Assembly: GCA_002726515.1 (NCBI GenBank)
Contig: PBTE01000077.1
Location: 1 to 64,000 of the forward strand
Direction: 5' to 3'
From: Planctomycetaceae bacterium
GTDB lineage: Bacteria > Planctomycetota > Planctomycetia > Pirellulales > Pirellulaceae
DNA: 64,000 nucleotides
The notes beneath the pieces were generated by a model. That model did not search any database. It saw only the letters and a list, made by a program, of their open reading frames with translations, and was not told the origin of the DNA. This document shows positions 1 to 9,462 of the stretch, in pieces. The stretch's first letter is position 1, and each line of letters begins with the position of its first letter. The translations under genes were made by a program, and so were the position numbers.

Positions 1-779
1 CCCTCAATCTGAACGTCTGCTTCCACCCGCTTTAACAATCGCTCGTTCATCCGTTGCAGGAAATCGATTCTTCGCCGTTGGGAAACTGGATCCACTTGCG
101 GGTCATTCAGGTACTTCACCTCCAGAGCCATCTCCTTCGAAGGTGCCTTGAGAGGCATACCTTGATGCGCTGCCGGCAGGAAAGAGGAACCATACGTTCG
201 TCGATCAGCGGGAGGTTGGATCGTGATGAAGCTGGGCAAGTTCTGGTTTTCAGTGCCCAGTCCGTAACTGACCCAGGAACCGATCGAAGGCCGAGCCTCA
301 AGCAGAGAACCCGTATGGAACTGGAGCGTGGCTGGCGAATGGGCTTTGTTGTCGGTATGCATGGCACGCAGGAGGCACAGATCATCCGCAACACCGGCCA
401 GATGCGGCATTAAATCGGAAATCATCACTCCCGAATCACCGCGTGGTCGAACGGGAAGGACCGGCCCCATGGCGAGAAATTTGTCGACTCCCAGCCGAAT
501 CTGCTGGTCATCCACGGGAGCTTCCACGGCTTTTCCGTGATTCTTCGTGATGAGTGGCTTCGGATCGAACAGGTCCATCTGTGAAGGACCACCTCCCATG
601 AACAGGAAAATGACCCTTTTGGCCCGAGGGTTCAGCAGCGGCGCGCGGACGGCCAGTGGCTGGCTGGCAGCGCCGGCAAGGCCTGTCATCATGCTGTGTA
701 ATGCCACGCTGCCAAAACCACAACCGGCGGCTTGTAACATTTGACGACGATTCAATTCAAAGCCTGTAAGTTGATTCAT
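1..779 (-). CDS. DUF1501 protein, Tat-exported (C-terminus cut by window edge)
   Basis: This is the first ~259 residues of a DUF1501 (sulfatase-like fold) protein; the rest lies left of the window. The N-terminus carries a twin-arginine signal: an NRRQMLQ motif at residues 10-16, then a small-residue hydrophobic stretch ending near AGAA. It is followed by the family pattern FLFMGGGPSQMDLFDPKP around residues 56-73. It is therefore probably folded in the cytoplasm and exported by Tat. Its role is unknown. In planctomycetes DUF1501 proteins are commonly encoded next to PSCyt1/DUF1549/DUF1553 proteins, and that is the arrangement here: the gene lies 196 bp downstream of one on the same strand. 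The start is the ATG read leftward from 779. Family assignment is confident, function is not. Confidence 0.9.
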   Translation of the reverse strand, partial: MNQLTGFELNRRQMLQAAGCGFGSVALHSMMTGLAGAASQPLAVRAPLLNPRAKRVIFLFMGGGPSQMDLFDPKPLITKNHGKAVEAPVDDQQIRLGVDKFLAMGPVLPVRPRGDSGVMISDLMPHLAGVADDLCLLRAMHTDNKAHSPATLQFHTGSLLEARPSIGSWVSYGLGTENQNLPSFITIQPPADRRTYGSSFLPAAHQGMPLKAPSKEMALEVKYLNDPQVDPVSQRRRIDFLQRMNERLLKRVEADVQIE

Positions 780-975
780 GAGTGACTCGGCAAATGCAGG
801 TGTTGGAAATCACAAACACCGCTGTTGGTTTGGGAGCTAATCATTTCCGCGTGGGGTAAAACACAAGAGAGCAGGCAACATTATCTGGATTTTTCTCTAC
901 TTTTCATCAACCTTTTATCTCACAATTTCATCACTTCTCGTTACGCCATCTTGAAACTCTCTCAAATTTTCTGCC

Positions 976-3498
976 CTAGAGTCGCATGAGAAAGTCATTG
1001 GAGGCCAGCAGTGCTCCGCACAATTCATACCACCCCTCTTGACTGATCTGACCGCTGTCATCTTTGGTGGTGGCAAAGAACTGCATCACATCCTCGACCT
1101 CCTCGGTGGTAATCGGCCGATTCAGTGTAGACAACCACAGCAATTCAAGTCGTTTGTCGTCGGTTTCCTTTTGTTTTATGACTTTGGCGGCCAGTGCCCT
1201 GGCATGAGACTTTATTTCGGGACTGTTTAACAGGAATAACGCCTGCGTCGGGACGGCGGTCACAGAACGCTGTCCAGACAATTCAGCCGGGTCCGTGAAA
1301 TCAAAGACGTTCCGTAATTCGGCGGGTCCCGGCTGCGCTCCCATACGTAGTACGGGCAGATAAATGGTCCTCTGAAACTCCTGCCCGGGACGCCAGATGG
1401 TGAGCGAAAAAGAAACGGGGTTCGGACTGGTCTCTTCAAAATTATGAACATTCTCTGAATATTCCAAGGGCATCGCGGGTCCGCCGGTCGACGCAATCAA
1501 CTGGCCACTGACATCGAGAAACGCATCTCGCAATGATTCGGCTGACAAGCGTCTACGTCGCATTTGCCAGAGCAGACGATTATCCGGGTCGATGCTGTAG
1601 GCGTAGCGGTCCAAGTTGCTGCTCATCCGATACGTGCGGCTGAGTACCAATTTTCGAACGAACGTCTTGGGAGACCAACCTTGCCGGACAAAGCTTCCCG
1701 CCAGGTAATCGAGCAACTCGGGGTGGGATGGCTTTTCTCCCCGGATACCAAAGTAGTCAACCGAACGGACCAGGCCTTCACCGAACAGTTTCTGCCAAAA
1801 ACGGTTCACAGCGACTCTCGCCGTCAGGACGTTTTCGGAGCTGGCAATCCAGTCCGCCAATTGTCGTCGACCACTTTCGCCAGAGGGAATCTGTGGAACG
1901 GCAGTCGACATCACCCCTAAGAATTTGCGCGGCACCATGTCATCCAAAGCACGTGGATTCCCACGAATAGTGATCCTCATGTCACCGGGATGTTCCGCAT
2001 CCCGAACCCCATACACCCTTGGAATCGACGGTGACATGTATCTCGCATGAGCAACAGCATGCCCCAGCCATCCAATTCGATCTTTGAGTTGGTCTTGTCG
2101 CTGGACAAGTTTCGCCCGCGACTCAACCCTGGCCTCGCTCGTATCATCGGCGCCAGTTTCGATGAATTCGTCCAGAACGCTTTTGTAATTCATCGTAATC
2201 TTGCGCTCATCCTGTAACTTGAGAATGGTTTTTGCGTGCTCAATGGACCGCTTGGCACGCGCCATCTTCTGCGTTTCCGTTTCCGGAATTTCAATGGCAA
2301 GCACATCACTCCACACCCCACGACTCAGTTTGTAGATCGAATCCGTGCTGTAAAAAAAACCACCCAACGCGTAATAATCCAACTGTGAAATCGGGTCAAA
2401 CTTGTGGTCGTGACACCGCGCGCAGCCTGCGGTCATACCGAGAAATGCCTGGCAGGTTTTTACTACCTGCTGGTCGATCAAATCTACATGCAACTTGGCT
2501 TTATCTGCTTCCACGATGTCTATGTGGTGGAGCACAAGAAATCCGGTGGCCGAGAGATTTGTCACGCGTTCCTCAATCGTTTCGTAAGGTAACAAGTCCC
2601 CCGCAACCTGCTCGCGAATGAAGCGATCAAATGGCTTGTCTCCGTTCAGGGCGTCGATGACGTAATCACGATATCGCCAAGCGTGTTCAGCAAACACAGA
2701 ATTGGAAGTTCCGATTTCATCTGCGTAACCAACCAGATCCAACCAATGGCGAGCCCAGTGCTCACCGAACTCGCGCGATTCAAGCAAACGTTCCACCACC
2801 GTCTCGAAGGCGGTTGGTGAATCATCCTCGACAAACGCCCGGATCTCCTCAACCGAAGGAGGTAATCCTGTCAGATCAAAACTGATCCGGCGCAGCCAAG
2901 TGTAGCGATCAGCCTCCGCCACCGGCTTCAAACCTTCACGTTCCAGGCGGTCAAGAACGAACCAGTCGAGATCTGAAAGTGGCCAGGATTTATTTTGCAC
3001 ATCGGGAAGGTCGGGCATCTTCACCGGTTGAAATGCCCAATGATCTTGCCGGCCGACCGACGGGTGATTGGATTCCGCGAGGGACCTGCCCTGCCTGGGA
3101 TCTGGCGCTCCCATCTGCACCCATTGGGCCAGGTCGGCAATCACATGATCAGCCAATTTTTCGTCGGGCGGCATCTCCAGGTCTTCGTAACGAACCGCAT
3201 TCAACAGTAGACTCTCATCAGGTTTTCCGGGAACGATAGCCGGCCCGCTGTCGCCCCCGCGCAACACCGCCTCACGCAGATCCAGACGGAGTCCGCCCTG
3301 CGACTCGTCCGCTTCCTGCGAATGGCACTCGTAACAGTGTTCAATCAACACGGGCCTGATCCGATTTTCGAAAAATTCCATCTGGCCGACGGGGAGCGGA
3401 GAGTCGACAGGCGCCTGCGCCTGTGCTTGCAAAAAGTCAACTGCGAGAAATACCGTTCCAAGTAACAGCCAGCGGGAAATGTTCTTCGTTGATGTCAT
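976..3498 (-). CDS. PSD1-type protein: PSCyt1 cytochrome + DUF1549 + DUF1553
   Basis: The 840-residue product begins with a Sec signal peptide (MTSTKN, hydrophobic core, AQAQA near residue 29). A planctomycete-type cytochrome c domain follows, with a haem-binding CYECH motif near residue 56. The DUF1549 block (roughly 175-390) contains a second CARCH motif just before DHKFDPI. The DUF1553 block occupies the C-terminal third (ADWIASSENVLTARVAVNR region) and ends NDFLMRL. The family is greatly expanded in planctomycetes. It is predicted to be periplasmic and redox-linked, often beside DUF1501 proteins or polysaccharide genes, but no reaction is established. The gene is uninterrupted and is probably cotranscribed with the DUF1501 gene downstream. 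The 254 bp upstream hold no gene. Confidence 0.93.
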   Translation of the reverse strand: MTSTKNISRWLLLGTVFLAVDFLQAQAQAPVDSPLPVGQMEFFENRIRPVLIEHCYECHSQEADESQGGLRLDLREAVLRGGDSGPAIVPGKPDESLLLNAVRYEDLEMPPDEKLADHVIADLAQWVQMGAPDPRQGRSLAESNHPSVGRQDHWAFQPVKMPDLPDVQNKSWPLSDLDWFVLDRLEREGLKPVAEADRYTWLRRISFDLTGLPPSVEEIRAFVEDDSPTAFETVVERLLESREFGEHWARHWLDLVGYADEIGTSNSVFAEHAWRYRDYVIDALNGDKPFDRFIREQVAGDLLPYETIEERVTNLSATGFLVLHHIDIVEADKAKLHVDLIDQQVVKTCQAFLGMTAGCARCHDHKFDPISQLDYYALGGFFYSTDSIYKLSRGVWSDVLAIEIPETETQKMARAKRSIEHAKTILKLQDERKITMNYKSVLDEFIETGADDTSEARVESRAKLVQRQDQLKDRIGWLGHAVAHARYMSPSIPRVYGVRDAEHPGDMRITIRGNPRALDDMVPRKFLGVMSTAVPQIPSGESGRRQLADWIASSENVLTARVAVNRFWQKLFGEGLVRSVDYFGIRGEKPSHPELLDYLAGSFVRQGWSPKTFVRKLVLSRTYRMSSNLDRYAYSIDPDNRLLWQMRRRRLSAESLRDAFLDVSGQLIASTGGPAMPLEYSENVHNFEETSPNPVSFSLTIWRPGQEFQRTIYLPVLRMGAQPGPAELRNVFDFTDPAELSGQRSVTAVPTQALFLLNSPEIKSHARALAAKVIKQKETDDKRLELLWLSTLNRPITTEEVEDVMQFFATTKDDSGQISQEGWYELCGALLASNDFLMRL

Positions 3499-3752
3499 TC
3501 TCGTGTGCCTTGAAGATCGGGGAAGGTCGCTGTCCTGCTGCTGGAAAGCGCAACGCTTGGTGTGGGCAACTTCCGTCTTCCTTCCAGCAAACGTTCCAAG
3601 CCATGCAGACCAACCGCCGCTTTATTATAGCGCCGCACTGGCCATCTCGCAACTGCGAGAATCCGGCGAACGGAGGGGGCAGACCACATCAATCGCCTCA
3701 TCATACAAGCATGTGGCTGCGTGCGTATTAACTCGAATGACCGTGTGGTTGC

Positions 3753-5183
3753 CTACTTTTCGTCACGTGTAAGAAGTGGAAAATTGTCCGTGCGAAAAGG
3801 CGACGCGGGCAGTCCCGTCGAGTTCACCAGATTTGGCTGCGCCGAATCGTAGAAAGCAAATCTGGCGGCGACCGGATTTCCGACGGCCGCACTGCGCACC
3901 AAGACCGTATCACCATCGATCGTCGCATCCGCGGGCAGAAAATGACCGTTCGCTGCAGCGATTGTGAATTCTCGCAAGGGTTGTCCGTCAGCCGAACGCA
4001 AGCCCTTTCTCACATAGTCAAACTTTAAACGTATCGTGTCATCGTCGATCTCCATCGAGCGATAAATCGGACCAGACGGCATGACCTGCTGGCCATACGT
4101 ATCGGCCAGCGCCCAGAGAGCCAGCCGTTTCCCAACATCAGCCTTGTTGGTGGGATGGATATCCTGCAGCATCGTGATGTCCGTCGTAACCACCATGCCG
4201 GTATTACGCACCGTACGGAAGGTCTTCAACTGGCTATCCCATAGCTCGGCGCAGTTCTGGGGATCTTGATTACCATATCGAAAGGGCGCCAACTGGACAA
4301 ACAGGAACGGAAACTCTCCCTGACCCCAACGAGTTCGCCAATCGACAATCATCGTCGGAAATAATTCTGCATACTGCGCGGCGCGACTTACGTTGGATTC
4401 ACCCTGATACCAGATCGCCCCGCGAATCCGAAAGGGGACCACTGGTGCCACACTTGCGTTGAACAACACGGCGCCGCGGTGGGGAGTCGACTGGTCCTGG
4501 TTCGCATCGGTGCGTTCGAGAATCGCTGAAAATTTGTCATTAGCAGCCAGGGCCTCGCGACTTGTCCAGGCCTCACACTGGGTTCCTCCCCAGGAGAGAT
4601 TGACCAGTCCAACCGGTACATCAAGTTTGCGATGGATTTCCCTGCCAAAAAAATATCCTGCCGCAGAAAAATTGGCGACCGTCTCTGGACTGCAGACCAC
4701 CCAGTCGCCACCAGTCAAGTCGTCCTGAGGTTCGGTGCTGGTATGATGCGGTGACTTGATGGTCCGGATCATCGAATAGTCGGCCTCCGCGATCTCTTGC
4801 CGGGCGTTGCTTGAACGTTGCACCGTCCATTCCATGTTTGACTGGCCTGAACAAATCCAGACTTCACCCAGCCAAACATCTTCGACAAGCAGTTCGTTGT
4901 TCCCCAAAACCCGCATTTGATGCGGCCCGCCCGCAGGCAACTTGTCAAGCTGCACTTGCCACCGGCCGTCTGCCCTTGTTCTCGCCTTCGCGCTGGCGTC
5001 GCTCAGCGACACGGTGACGTGCTCCCCGGGATCGGCCCAACCCCAAATTGAAATCGAACGGTCACACTGGAGAACCATATGATCACTCAAAATCCGTGGC
5101 AGCCTAACATTTGCACCGACCTCGCAAACGAAACATCCCACCAACAGGGGAAATAAAAGAATACAGCGAGAAAAGCATGGCAT
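3753..5183 (-). CDS. Secreted sialate O-acetylesterase family protein (SGNH fold)
   Basis: The 476-residue product has a signal peptide (hydrophobic residues about 5-20) and begins its mature part with RLPRILSDHMVLQ, typical of sialate 9-O-acetylesterase-like proteins. The catalytic serine lies in CSGQSNMEW (around residue 113). The conserved glycine/asparagine block appears as IWYQGESN, and the catalytic Asp/His pair is in DIHPTNK. The family removes O-acetyl groups from sialic acids or, in many environmental bacteria, from acetylated plant or algal polysaccharides; the substrate cannot be told from sequence. The start is well supported by CAGGAG six bases upstream. Its neighbours (PSD1 and DUF1501 downstream on the same strand) fit a polymer-degradation locus, but the gaps are large enough that a shared operon is only inferred. 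Confidence 0.92.
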   Translation of the reverse strand: MPCFSRCILLFPLLVGCFVCEVGANVRLPRILSDHMVLQCDRSISIWGWADPGEHVTVSLSDASAKARTRADGRWQVQLDKLPAGGPHQMRVLGNNELLVEDVWLGEVWICSGQSNMEWTVQRSSNARQEIAEADYSMIRTIKSPHHTSTEPQDDLTGGDWVVCSPETVANFSAAGYFFGREIHRKLDVPVGLVNLSWGGTQCEAWTSREALAANDKFSAILERTDANQDQSTPHRGAVLFNASVAPVVPFRIRGAIWYQGESNVSRAAQYAELFPTMIVDWRTRWGQGEFPFLFVQLAPFRYGNQDPQNCAELWDSQLKTFRTVRNTGMVVTTDITMLQDIHPTNKADVGKRLALWALADTYGQQVMPSGPIYRSMEIDDDTIRLKFDYVRKGLRSADGQPLREFTIAAANGHFLPADATIDGDTVLVRSAAVGNPVAARFAFYDSAQPNLVNSTGLPASPFRTDNFPLLTRDEK

Positions 5184-5355
5184 GGTGAAACTCCTGGTTG
5201 TTCAATTCAATCCAAATTCGCGTCAGTTCCCGGCCCCGATCCATCGTACTCAGTCCTTCCGTTGGAGGTCCAGCAGCGGGAGGAAAGAAAAGTTTTTCGT
5301 CTGGTCACCTATGGAGTCAACAACAGGACTTACAAAATCTTAACATCGAGCGAAT

Positions 5356-6363
5356 TTACAGTTCAAACGGCCGCGCGATTGCAGCAACCAGCTCTCCCTG
5401 GGCAGTCAGCGGTATCGCACGGCGCGTAATTATAAAGCCGGCAGTTTCGGCCTGTACGGGCACCGGCGCTCTGGAAATCATTTCCAGGTCATGGATTTGT
5501 CCCAGAACCTGGCCGATTTCCACGTCGTCACCAAGTTCACAAAACGGTTCAAAGATACCACTGACCGGTGACATGATGTAGTCACGCGCGTCATCCGAAG
5601 CAACCACTTGCGGCTCTACCGCAGGAGGGTCGGTCGCTGGTTCCGACAGAATTCCCAGCCAGTGAAGTACGTTGCGGAGCCCGCTTTCGGTGATCTGCAA
5701 CATTCTTACACCAAATTGCGCCCGACCGCCTATTTCGGTTCCCAACGTAACTTTGCCTAACTTTTCGGCGTAGGAAGGCAGCAGTCCCTCCCCGGCCACA
5801 TCGCGATAGATAAAGACCATCGGTGCCCCCCACGCCCTACCCGCTGCCAACATGCGTTTCATCTGATCGTCATCCTCGACGTGGTGCATGTTGACACATG
5901 GCAGGAAGTGATTCGACACTCCACCCGAATGAACATCCACGACCAGGTCAGCCTGAGCGAGAATCTTGGTCGACACGTAATGCGCAATCATTCCCGTGAA
6001 CGAGTCATGACGACTGCCAGGAAAGGCACGGTTCATGTTGGCTCCATCTATCGGCGATAAACGAGTTCCTGCTGTTACCGCCGGACGATTCAACATGGGC
6101 ACCATGATAATCCGCCCGTGGATGGACTGGGGATCAAGTTCCCGCGCCAACTTCATCAATGCCACAGGACCTTCAAATTCGTCACCATGGTTACCGCCAA
6201 ACAACACCGCCGTTGGCCCGTCTCCATTGCGCACATTCACGACGGGTATGAAGTACTGTGCCCAGCCAGACGAATTCGTCGAAACCGGAACTTGAATCCT
6301 CCCAAATTGTTTTCCATCCCGATCGTGATCGACGTCCGTACTGACCAGGCTCTCCTCACTCAT
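5356..6363 (-). CDS. Zinc deacylase of the succinylglutamate desuccinylase/aspartoacylase family (DoeB-like)
   Basis: The 335-residue product belongs to the M14-related aspartoacylase/AstE family. The zinc ligands are visible: His59 and Glu62 in GGNHGDEFEG and His145 in VVDVHSGG. The segment between them (PMLNRPAVTAGTR, then DGANMNRAFPG) resembles N-alpha-acetyl-diaminobutyrate deacetylase DoeB more than AstE. A C-terminal beta-rich part (from about residue 265) resembles a biotinyl/lipoyl-like domain, as is usual in the DoeB group. A soluble amide hydrolase is expected; the substrate is uncertain, and no ectoine-catabolism genes are nearby. The start is supported by GGAG seven bases upstream. 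It is transcribed divergently from the acyl-CoA synthetase gene. Confidence 0.85.
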   Translation of the reverse strand: MSEESLVSTDVDHDRDGKQFGRIQVPVSTNSSGWAQYFIPVVNVRNGDGPTAVLFGGNHGDEFEGPVALMKLARELDPQSIHGRIIMVPMLNRPAVTAGTRLSPIDGANMNRAFPGSRHDSFTGMIAHYVSTKILAQADLVVDVHSGGVSNHFLPCVNMHHVEDDDQMKRMLAAGRAWGAPMVFIYRDVAGEGLLPSYAEKLGKVTLGTEIGGRAQFGVRMLQITESGLRNVLHWLGILSEPATDPPAVEPQVVASDDARDYIMSPVSGIFEPFCELGDDVEIGQVLGQIHDLEMISRAPVPVQAETAGFIITRRAIPLTAQGELVAAIARPFEL

Positions 6364-6692
6364 CTTTGTTCTCCGTGTTCGTCGTCATGGACTTGAACCA
6401 GCAAACTCATCCGTCTCAACGACGGTCGTGCCATCCTAATGACGCCTCGGGCGTCAGGGAAAGACCCCCTGTTGCCGGCCGCTGTACGGCGTCTGATCCG
6501 GGAATGCCGGGAAGTCACTTGAAAAGGACGTTGTCATTCGGGTGTGACTGGCACCGCACACTGAAAACCGTGTTCCCGGAAACTGACAATTCTCTTCCGG
6601 ACCGACTGATCGTCCCCGAACCGCTACCTTTTCTTTTGATGGAACTCGTAACCTGCTATGCTTGGAGGCAGCTTTATGAGAAGGGAAATGAC
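6364..6692. promoter_or_regulatory. Divergent intergenic region between deacylase and acyl-CoA synthetase genes
   Basis: These 329 bp separate two divergently transcribed genes and should hold both promoters, although I could not fix -35/-10 boxes with confidence. The plus-strand frame of the acyl-CoA synthetase stays open through this interval, but the peptide it would encode (Arg/Pro/His-rich, no family pattern) does not resemble the start of that family. I therefore treat it as non-coding. Confidence 0.4.
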
Positions 6693-8258
6693 GTGAACAT
6701 TGGCAGTCTCCTGACATTGTCCGCTCAGAACCAACCCGCCAACCTGGCGGTTGTTCAGGGCACCTACCAACTTAACTACGAGCAGTTCAACGCGCGCGTC
6801 AACCGCCTATGCAACGGGTTACAGCGACGGATTTCCACATCTGGTGGAAACGTGGCAATCCTGATGTATAACTGCCCCGCCATGCTGGAAGCCATGTTTG
6901 CCACCTTCAAGGCGGGTTACGGCGCGGTTCCGATTAACTTTCGCCTGCACCCCAAGGAATTCGCATTTATTATCAACGATTCCGAGGCGAAAATTTTGAT
7001 TGTCTCCTCCGAGTTCAACGAACAGGTGGCTCGTATTCGTGGCCAATTACCGCATGTTCGTGACTTCATCACCGTGGCCGGTAGTCAAGAAGAAGGATGG
7101 CTGAATTACGAATCGGTCCTGGCTTCGGAACCGGATCATTTTGAAGACGTTCCAACCGGAGCCGACGATGTTGCCTGGCTATTTTACACCTCGGGGACTA
7201 CGGGAGTTCCCAAAGGTGCAATGCTCACTCATCGAAACTTGTTTGGCATGACCGAGCGATTCTACAGTGACCTGTGCCACGACTTTGGTCACCAGGAAGT
7301 CATGCTGCACGTCGCCCCGTTGTCACACGGAAGTGGATTGTATGCGCTGCCAAACATCGGGCGCTCCGCATCCCACGTTTTCCCGGAAACTGTGTCTTTT
7401 GATCCGGAGTTGGCACTTCGCTTGATCGACACTCACCACGTCACCAATCTGTTTGCCGCCCCCGCCATGATCCGGCGTCTGATCGAAAGTCCCGCGATAG
7501 ATCGCTGCAACCTTAACAGTCTCAAAGCGTTTGTCTACGGCGGAGCACCCATGATGGTCGAAGATCTGAAAAAATCGATCAGCAAATTCGGCAATTGTCT
7601 GGTCCAGATCTACGGGCTCGGTGAAACTCCGATGACCATCACCTACCTGCCTCAGGAAGATCACCGGCTGCAGGGCAGTTCGTCACAATTGAAACGGCTC
7701 GCATCGGCTGGCGTGGCACGTACCGATGTCGATGTGGCAATTGTCGACGAAAAAGACCGGTTTCTGGAGGCCGGTGAATTGGGCCAGGTGGTCACGCGGT
7801 CCGACGTGATGATGAAAGGCTATTGGAAGAACCCCGAAGCAAGTGCACAGGCGTTGCAGAACGGTTGGTTGCACACGGGAGACGTGGGCTATTTCGATGA
7901 CGACGGATACCTGTTCTTGATGGACCGTTCGAAGGACATGATCATCAGCGGAGGTGAGAACATCTACCCACGTGAAATCGAAGAAATAATCATTCAACAC
8001 CCCGCGATCCGGGAAGTGGCGGTGATTGGAGTTCCCGACGAACAGTGGGGAGAGTCCGTTAAGGCGATTGTGGTTCTTGTGCCCGGACAGGATGTCGACG
8101 AAGACGAATTGATTTCATTTTGTCAAAATCACATCGCCAGTTACAAGAAACCGAAATCGGTCGATTTCGTTGCAGAGTTACCAAAGAACAACTATGGGAA
8201 GATTGTTAAGCGTGAACTGCGCGCACCCTATTGGAAACGCAAACAACGAGAAATCTAA
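6693..8258 (+). CDS. Acyl-CoA synthetase (class I adenylate-forming, FadD-like)
   Basis: The ~521-residue product is an AMP-forming acyl-CoA ligase: carboxylate + ATP + CoA to acyl-CoA + AMP + PPi. Visible core motifs are the P-loop FYTSGTTGVPKGAMLTH, the adenine-binding YGLGETP (in place of the commoner YGxTE), the hinge region GDVGYFDDDGYLFLMDRSKD, then ISGGENIYPREIEE. The catalytic lysine lies in NNYGKIVKREL near the C-terminus. I chose the GTG at 6693 because the protein from there (VNIGSLLTLSAQ) matches usual family starts and a GAAGGG lies just upstream. An ATG far upstream would add 109 unlikely residues. The chain length of the substrate is not evident. It is a single gene, convergent with lpxI. 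Confidence 0.9.
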   Translation: MNIGSLLTLSAQNQPANLAVVQGTYQLNYEQFNARVNRLCNGLQRRISTSGGNVAILMYNCPAMLEAMFATFKAGYGAVPINFRLHPKEFAFIINDSEAKILIVSSEFNEQVARIRGQLPHVRDFITVAGSQEEGWLNYESVLASEPDHFEDVPTGADDVAWLFYTSGTTGVPKGAMLTHRNLFGMTERFYSDLCHDFGHQEVMLHVAPLSHGSGLYALPNIGRSASHVFPETVSFDPELALRLIDTHHVTNLFAAPAMIRRLIESPAIDRCNLNSLKAFVYGGAPMMVEDLKKSISKFGNCLVQIYGLGETPMTITYLPQEDHRLQGSSSQLKRLASAGVARTDVDVAIVDEKDRFLEAGELGQVVTRSDVMMKGYWKNPEASAQALQNGWLHTGDVGYFDDDGYLFLMDRSKDMIISGGENIYPREIEEIIIQHPAIREVAVIGVPDEQWGESVKAIVVLVPGQDVDEDELISFCQNHIASYKKPKSVDFVAELPKNNYGKIVKRELRAPYWKRKQREI

Positions 8259-8530
8259 GGCGCTGACTTCCATCTCAATTGCGACCAGCACCCACGGAGC
8301 AATAAGGACCGGGCTTCAACCGGTAACGAAACCGGCCAGGCATAAGCCGAGCGGCTGGTCATTGAAGTTGCTGCTAACGTCAGTCCTGATACCAGCGACG
8401 CACGATTTTATCTGGCTCCTTAAAGCGGTACGACAGTGCTCCACGCCCTCGCCAGGTGGCGGGAAACACCACGCCGAAAAGAACCCGGAGTCCCATCACT
8501 CGAGCAGCGATGTCACTTTTCAGGAAACGA

Positions 8531-9436
8531 TCAGGCTACGCGGGAATGCTTCAGTCTGACCTGATCGTAATCGTTCCTCGCTACCAGGCTGATCTGGTGT
8601 CGTTGCGCGAAGGTTGAAACTTCCGACTGATCCAACAGAATCGTTTTGTCGGCCTCGATGGCTAGCACGCGACCACCCGCCTGGGCCACGGTTTGCAGGG
8701 TACAAACTCCAATCGTGGGAACGTCAAACCGCATGTCCTGCTGTGGTTTGGAGACCTTCACTACAGTGAACCCGCCTGATGGACATAGTCGTCCGGCACG
8801 ACGAATGCACTCGTCGGTCCCCTCAATCGCCTCGGCAGCAAGTACTGCCTGACCCTGCACCACAACAGTCTGTCCAATGTCAAGACGGCCAAGTTCTTTG
8901 GCCATCTTCCAGGCAAACTCGATATCTCGTTCTTGTCCCGCGCTGAGCCGGGGGCCGGCAAGCAATCCCGAGGTCGCTAGTAACTCCGGAACCAGGTCAG
9001 TCGCCGGTACAATCTCAACGTCATTGCGAGCTGCCAAATCAACCACCGCTGTCAATAACGTGTCATCTTTACGGTCTTTCTTCAATGTATAGAAATGGTG
9101 GTAGAACGTCTTGATGGCAGTCAGGTCGGGGAAGTGTTTTACCCACTCATACCGGCCAATGAGACGCGTCTTGTGAATCTTTCCTGCCAGCGCCACCTGG
9201 CTTATACCATGCCGGCGAAAGTACCGCATATGGCCACCCAACTTCGCCACACCCATCTCACAACTGTGGTCAACAATCTGTCTCAGCGCGGGGTCAGCGT
9301 GGTCTTTGATCGCGACGCAATAAACCTGGTAGCCGAGCTTCTTCAGCGAGTCGGCAAGGACAACCGGATAGCGGCCCCAGCCAGCCACCAGTCCAATTCT
9401 GCCCGCACCTGCAGCACGTTTTTGAAAATTGCTCAT
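8531..9436 (-). CDS. lpxI: UDP-2,3-diacylglucosamine pyrophosphatase LpxI (DUF1009)
   Basis: The ~301-residue product matches the LpxI family, which hydrolyses UDP-2,3-diacylglucosamine to lipid X and UMP in lipid A synthesis and replaces LpxH in many bacteria. The N-terminal LpxI domain starts GRIGLVAGWGRYPVVLA. The C-terminal domain carries KDDTLLTAV, the P-G-LSAGQERDI stretch, and the segment GQAVLAAEAIEGTDECIRR. The ATG at 9436 is preferred because homologues begin close to GRIGLVAG; the frame extends 80 codons further upstream, but that part overlaps lpxD and is not protein-like. It starts 26 bp after the end of lpxD on the same strand, so the two form an operon for consecutive lipid A steps. 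Confidence 0.88.
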   Translation of the reverse strand: MSNFQKRAAGAGRIGLVAGWGRYPVVLADSLKKLGYQVYCVAIKDHADPALRQIVDHSCEMGVAKLGGHMRYFRRHGISQVALAGKIHKTRLIGRYEWVKHFPDLTAIKTFYHHFYTLKKDRKDDTLLTAVVDLAARNDVEIVPATDLVPELLATSGLLAGPRLSAGQERDIEFAWKMAKELGRLDIGQTVVVQGQAVLAAEAIEGTDECIRRAGRLCPSGGFTVVKVSKPQQDMRFDVPTIGVCTLQTVAQAGGRVLAIEADKTILLDQSEVSTFAQRHQISLVARNDYDQVRLKHSRVA

Positions 9437-9462
9437 GGGACGGGAACTCCACCTGTACCTTA

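Noticed and set aside
6366-6692. 109-codon N-terminal extension of the acyl-CoA synthetase
   Set aside because: The peptide is Arg/Pro/His-rich and unlike the family, while the GTG at 6693 has a ribosome binding site and a family-like start.
8170-8559. 129-codon plus-strand frame after the acyl-CoA synthetase
   Set aside because: It overlaps that gene and lpxI at its ends, has no start signal, and is rich in Ser/His/Thr without structure.
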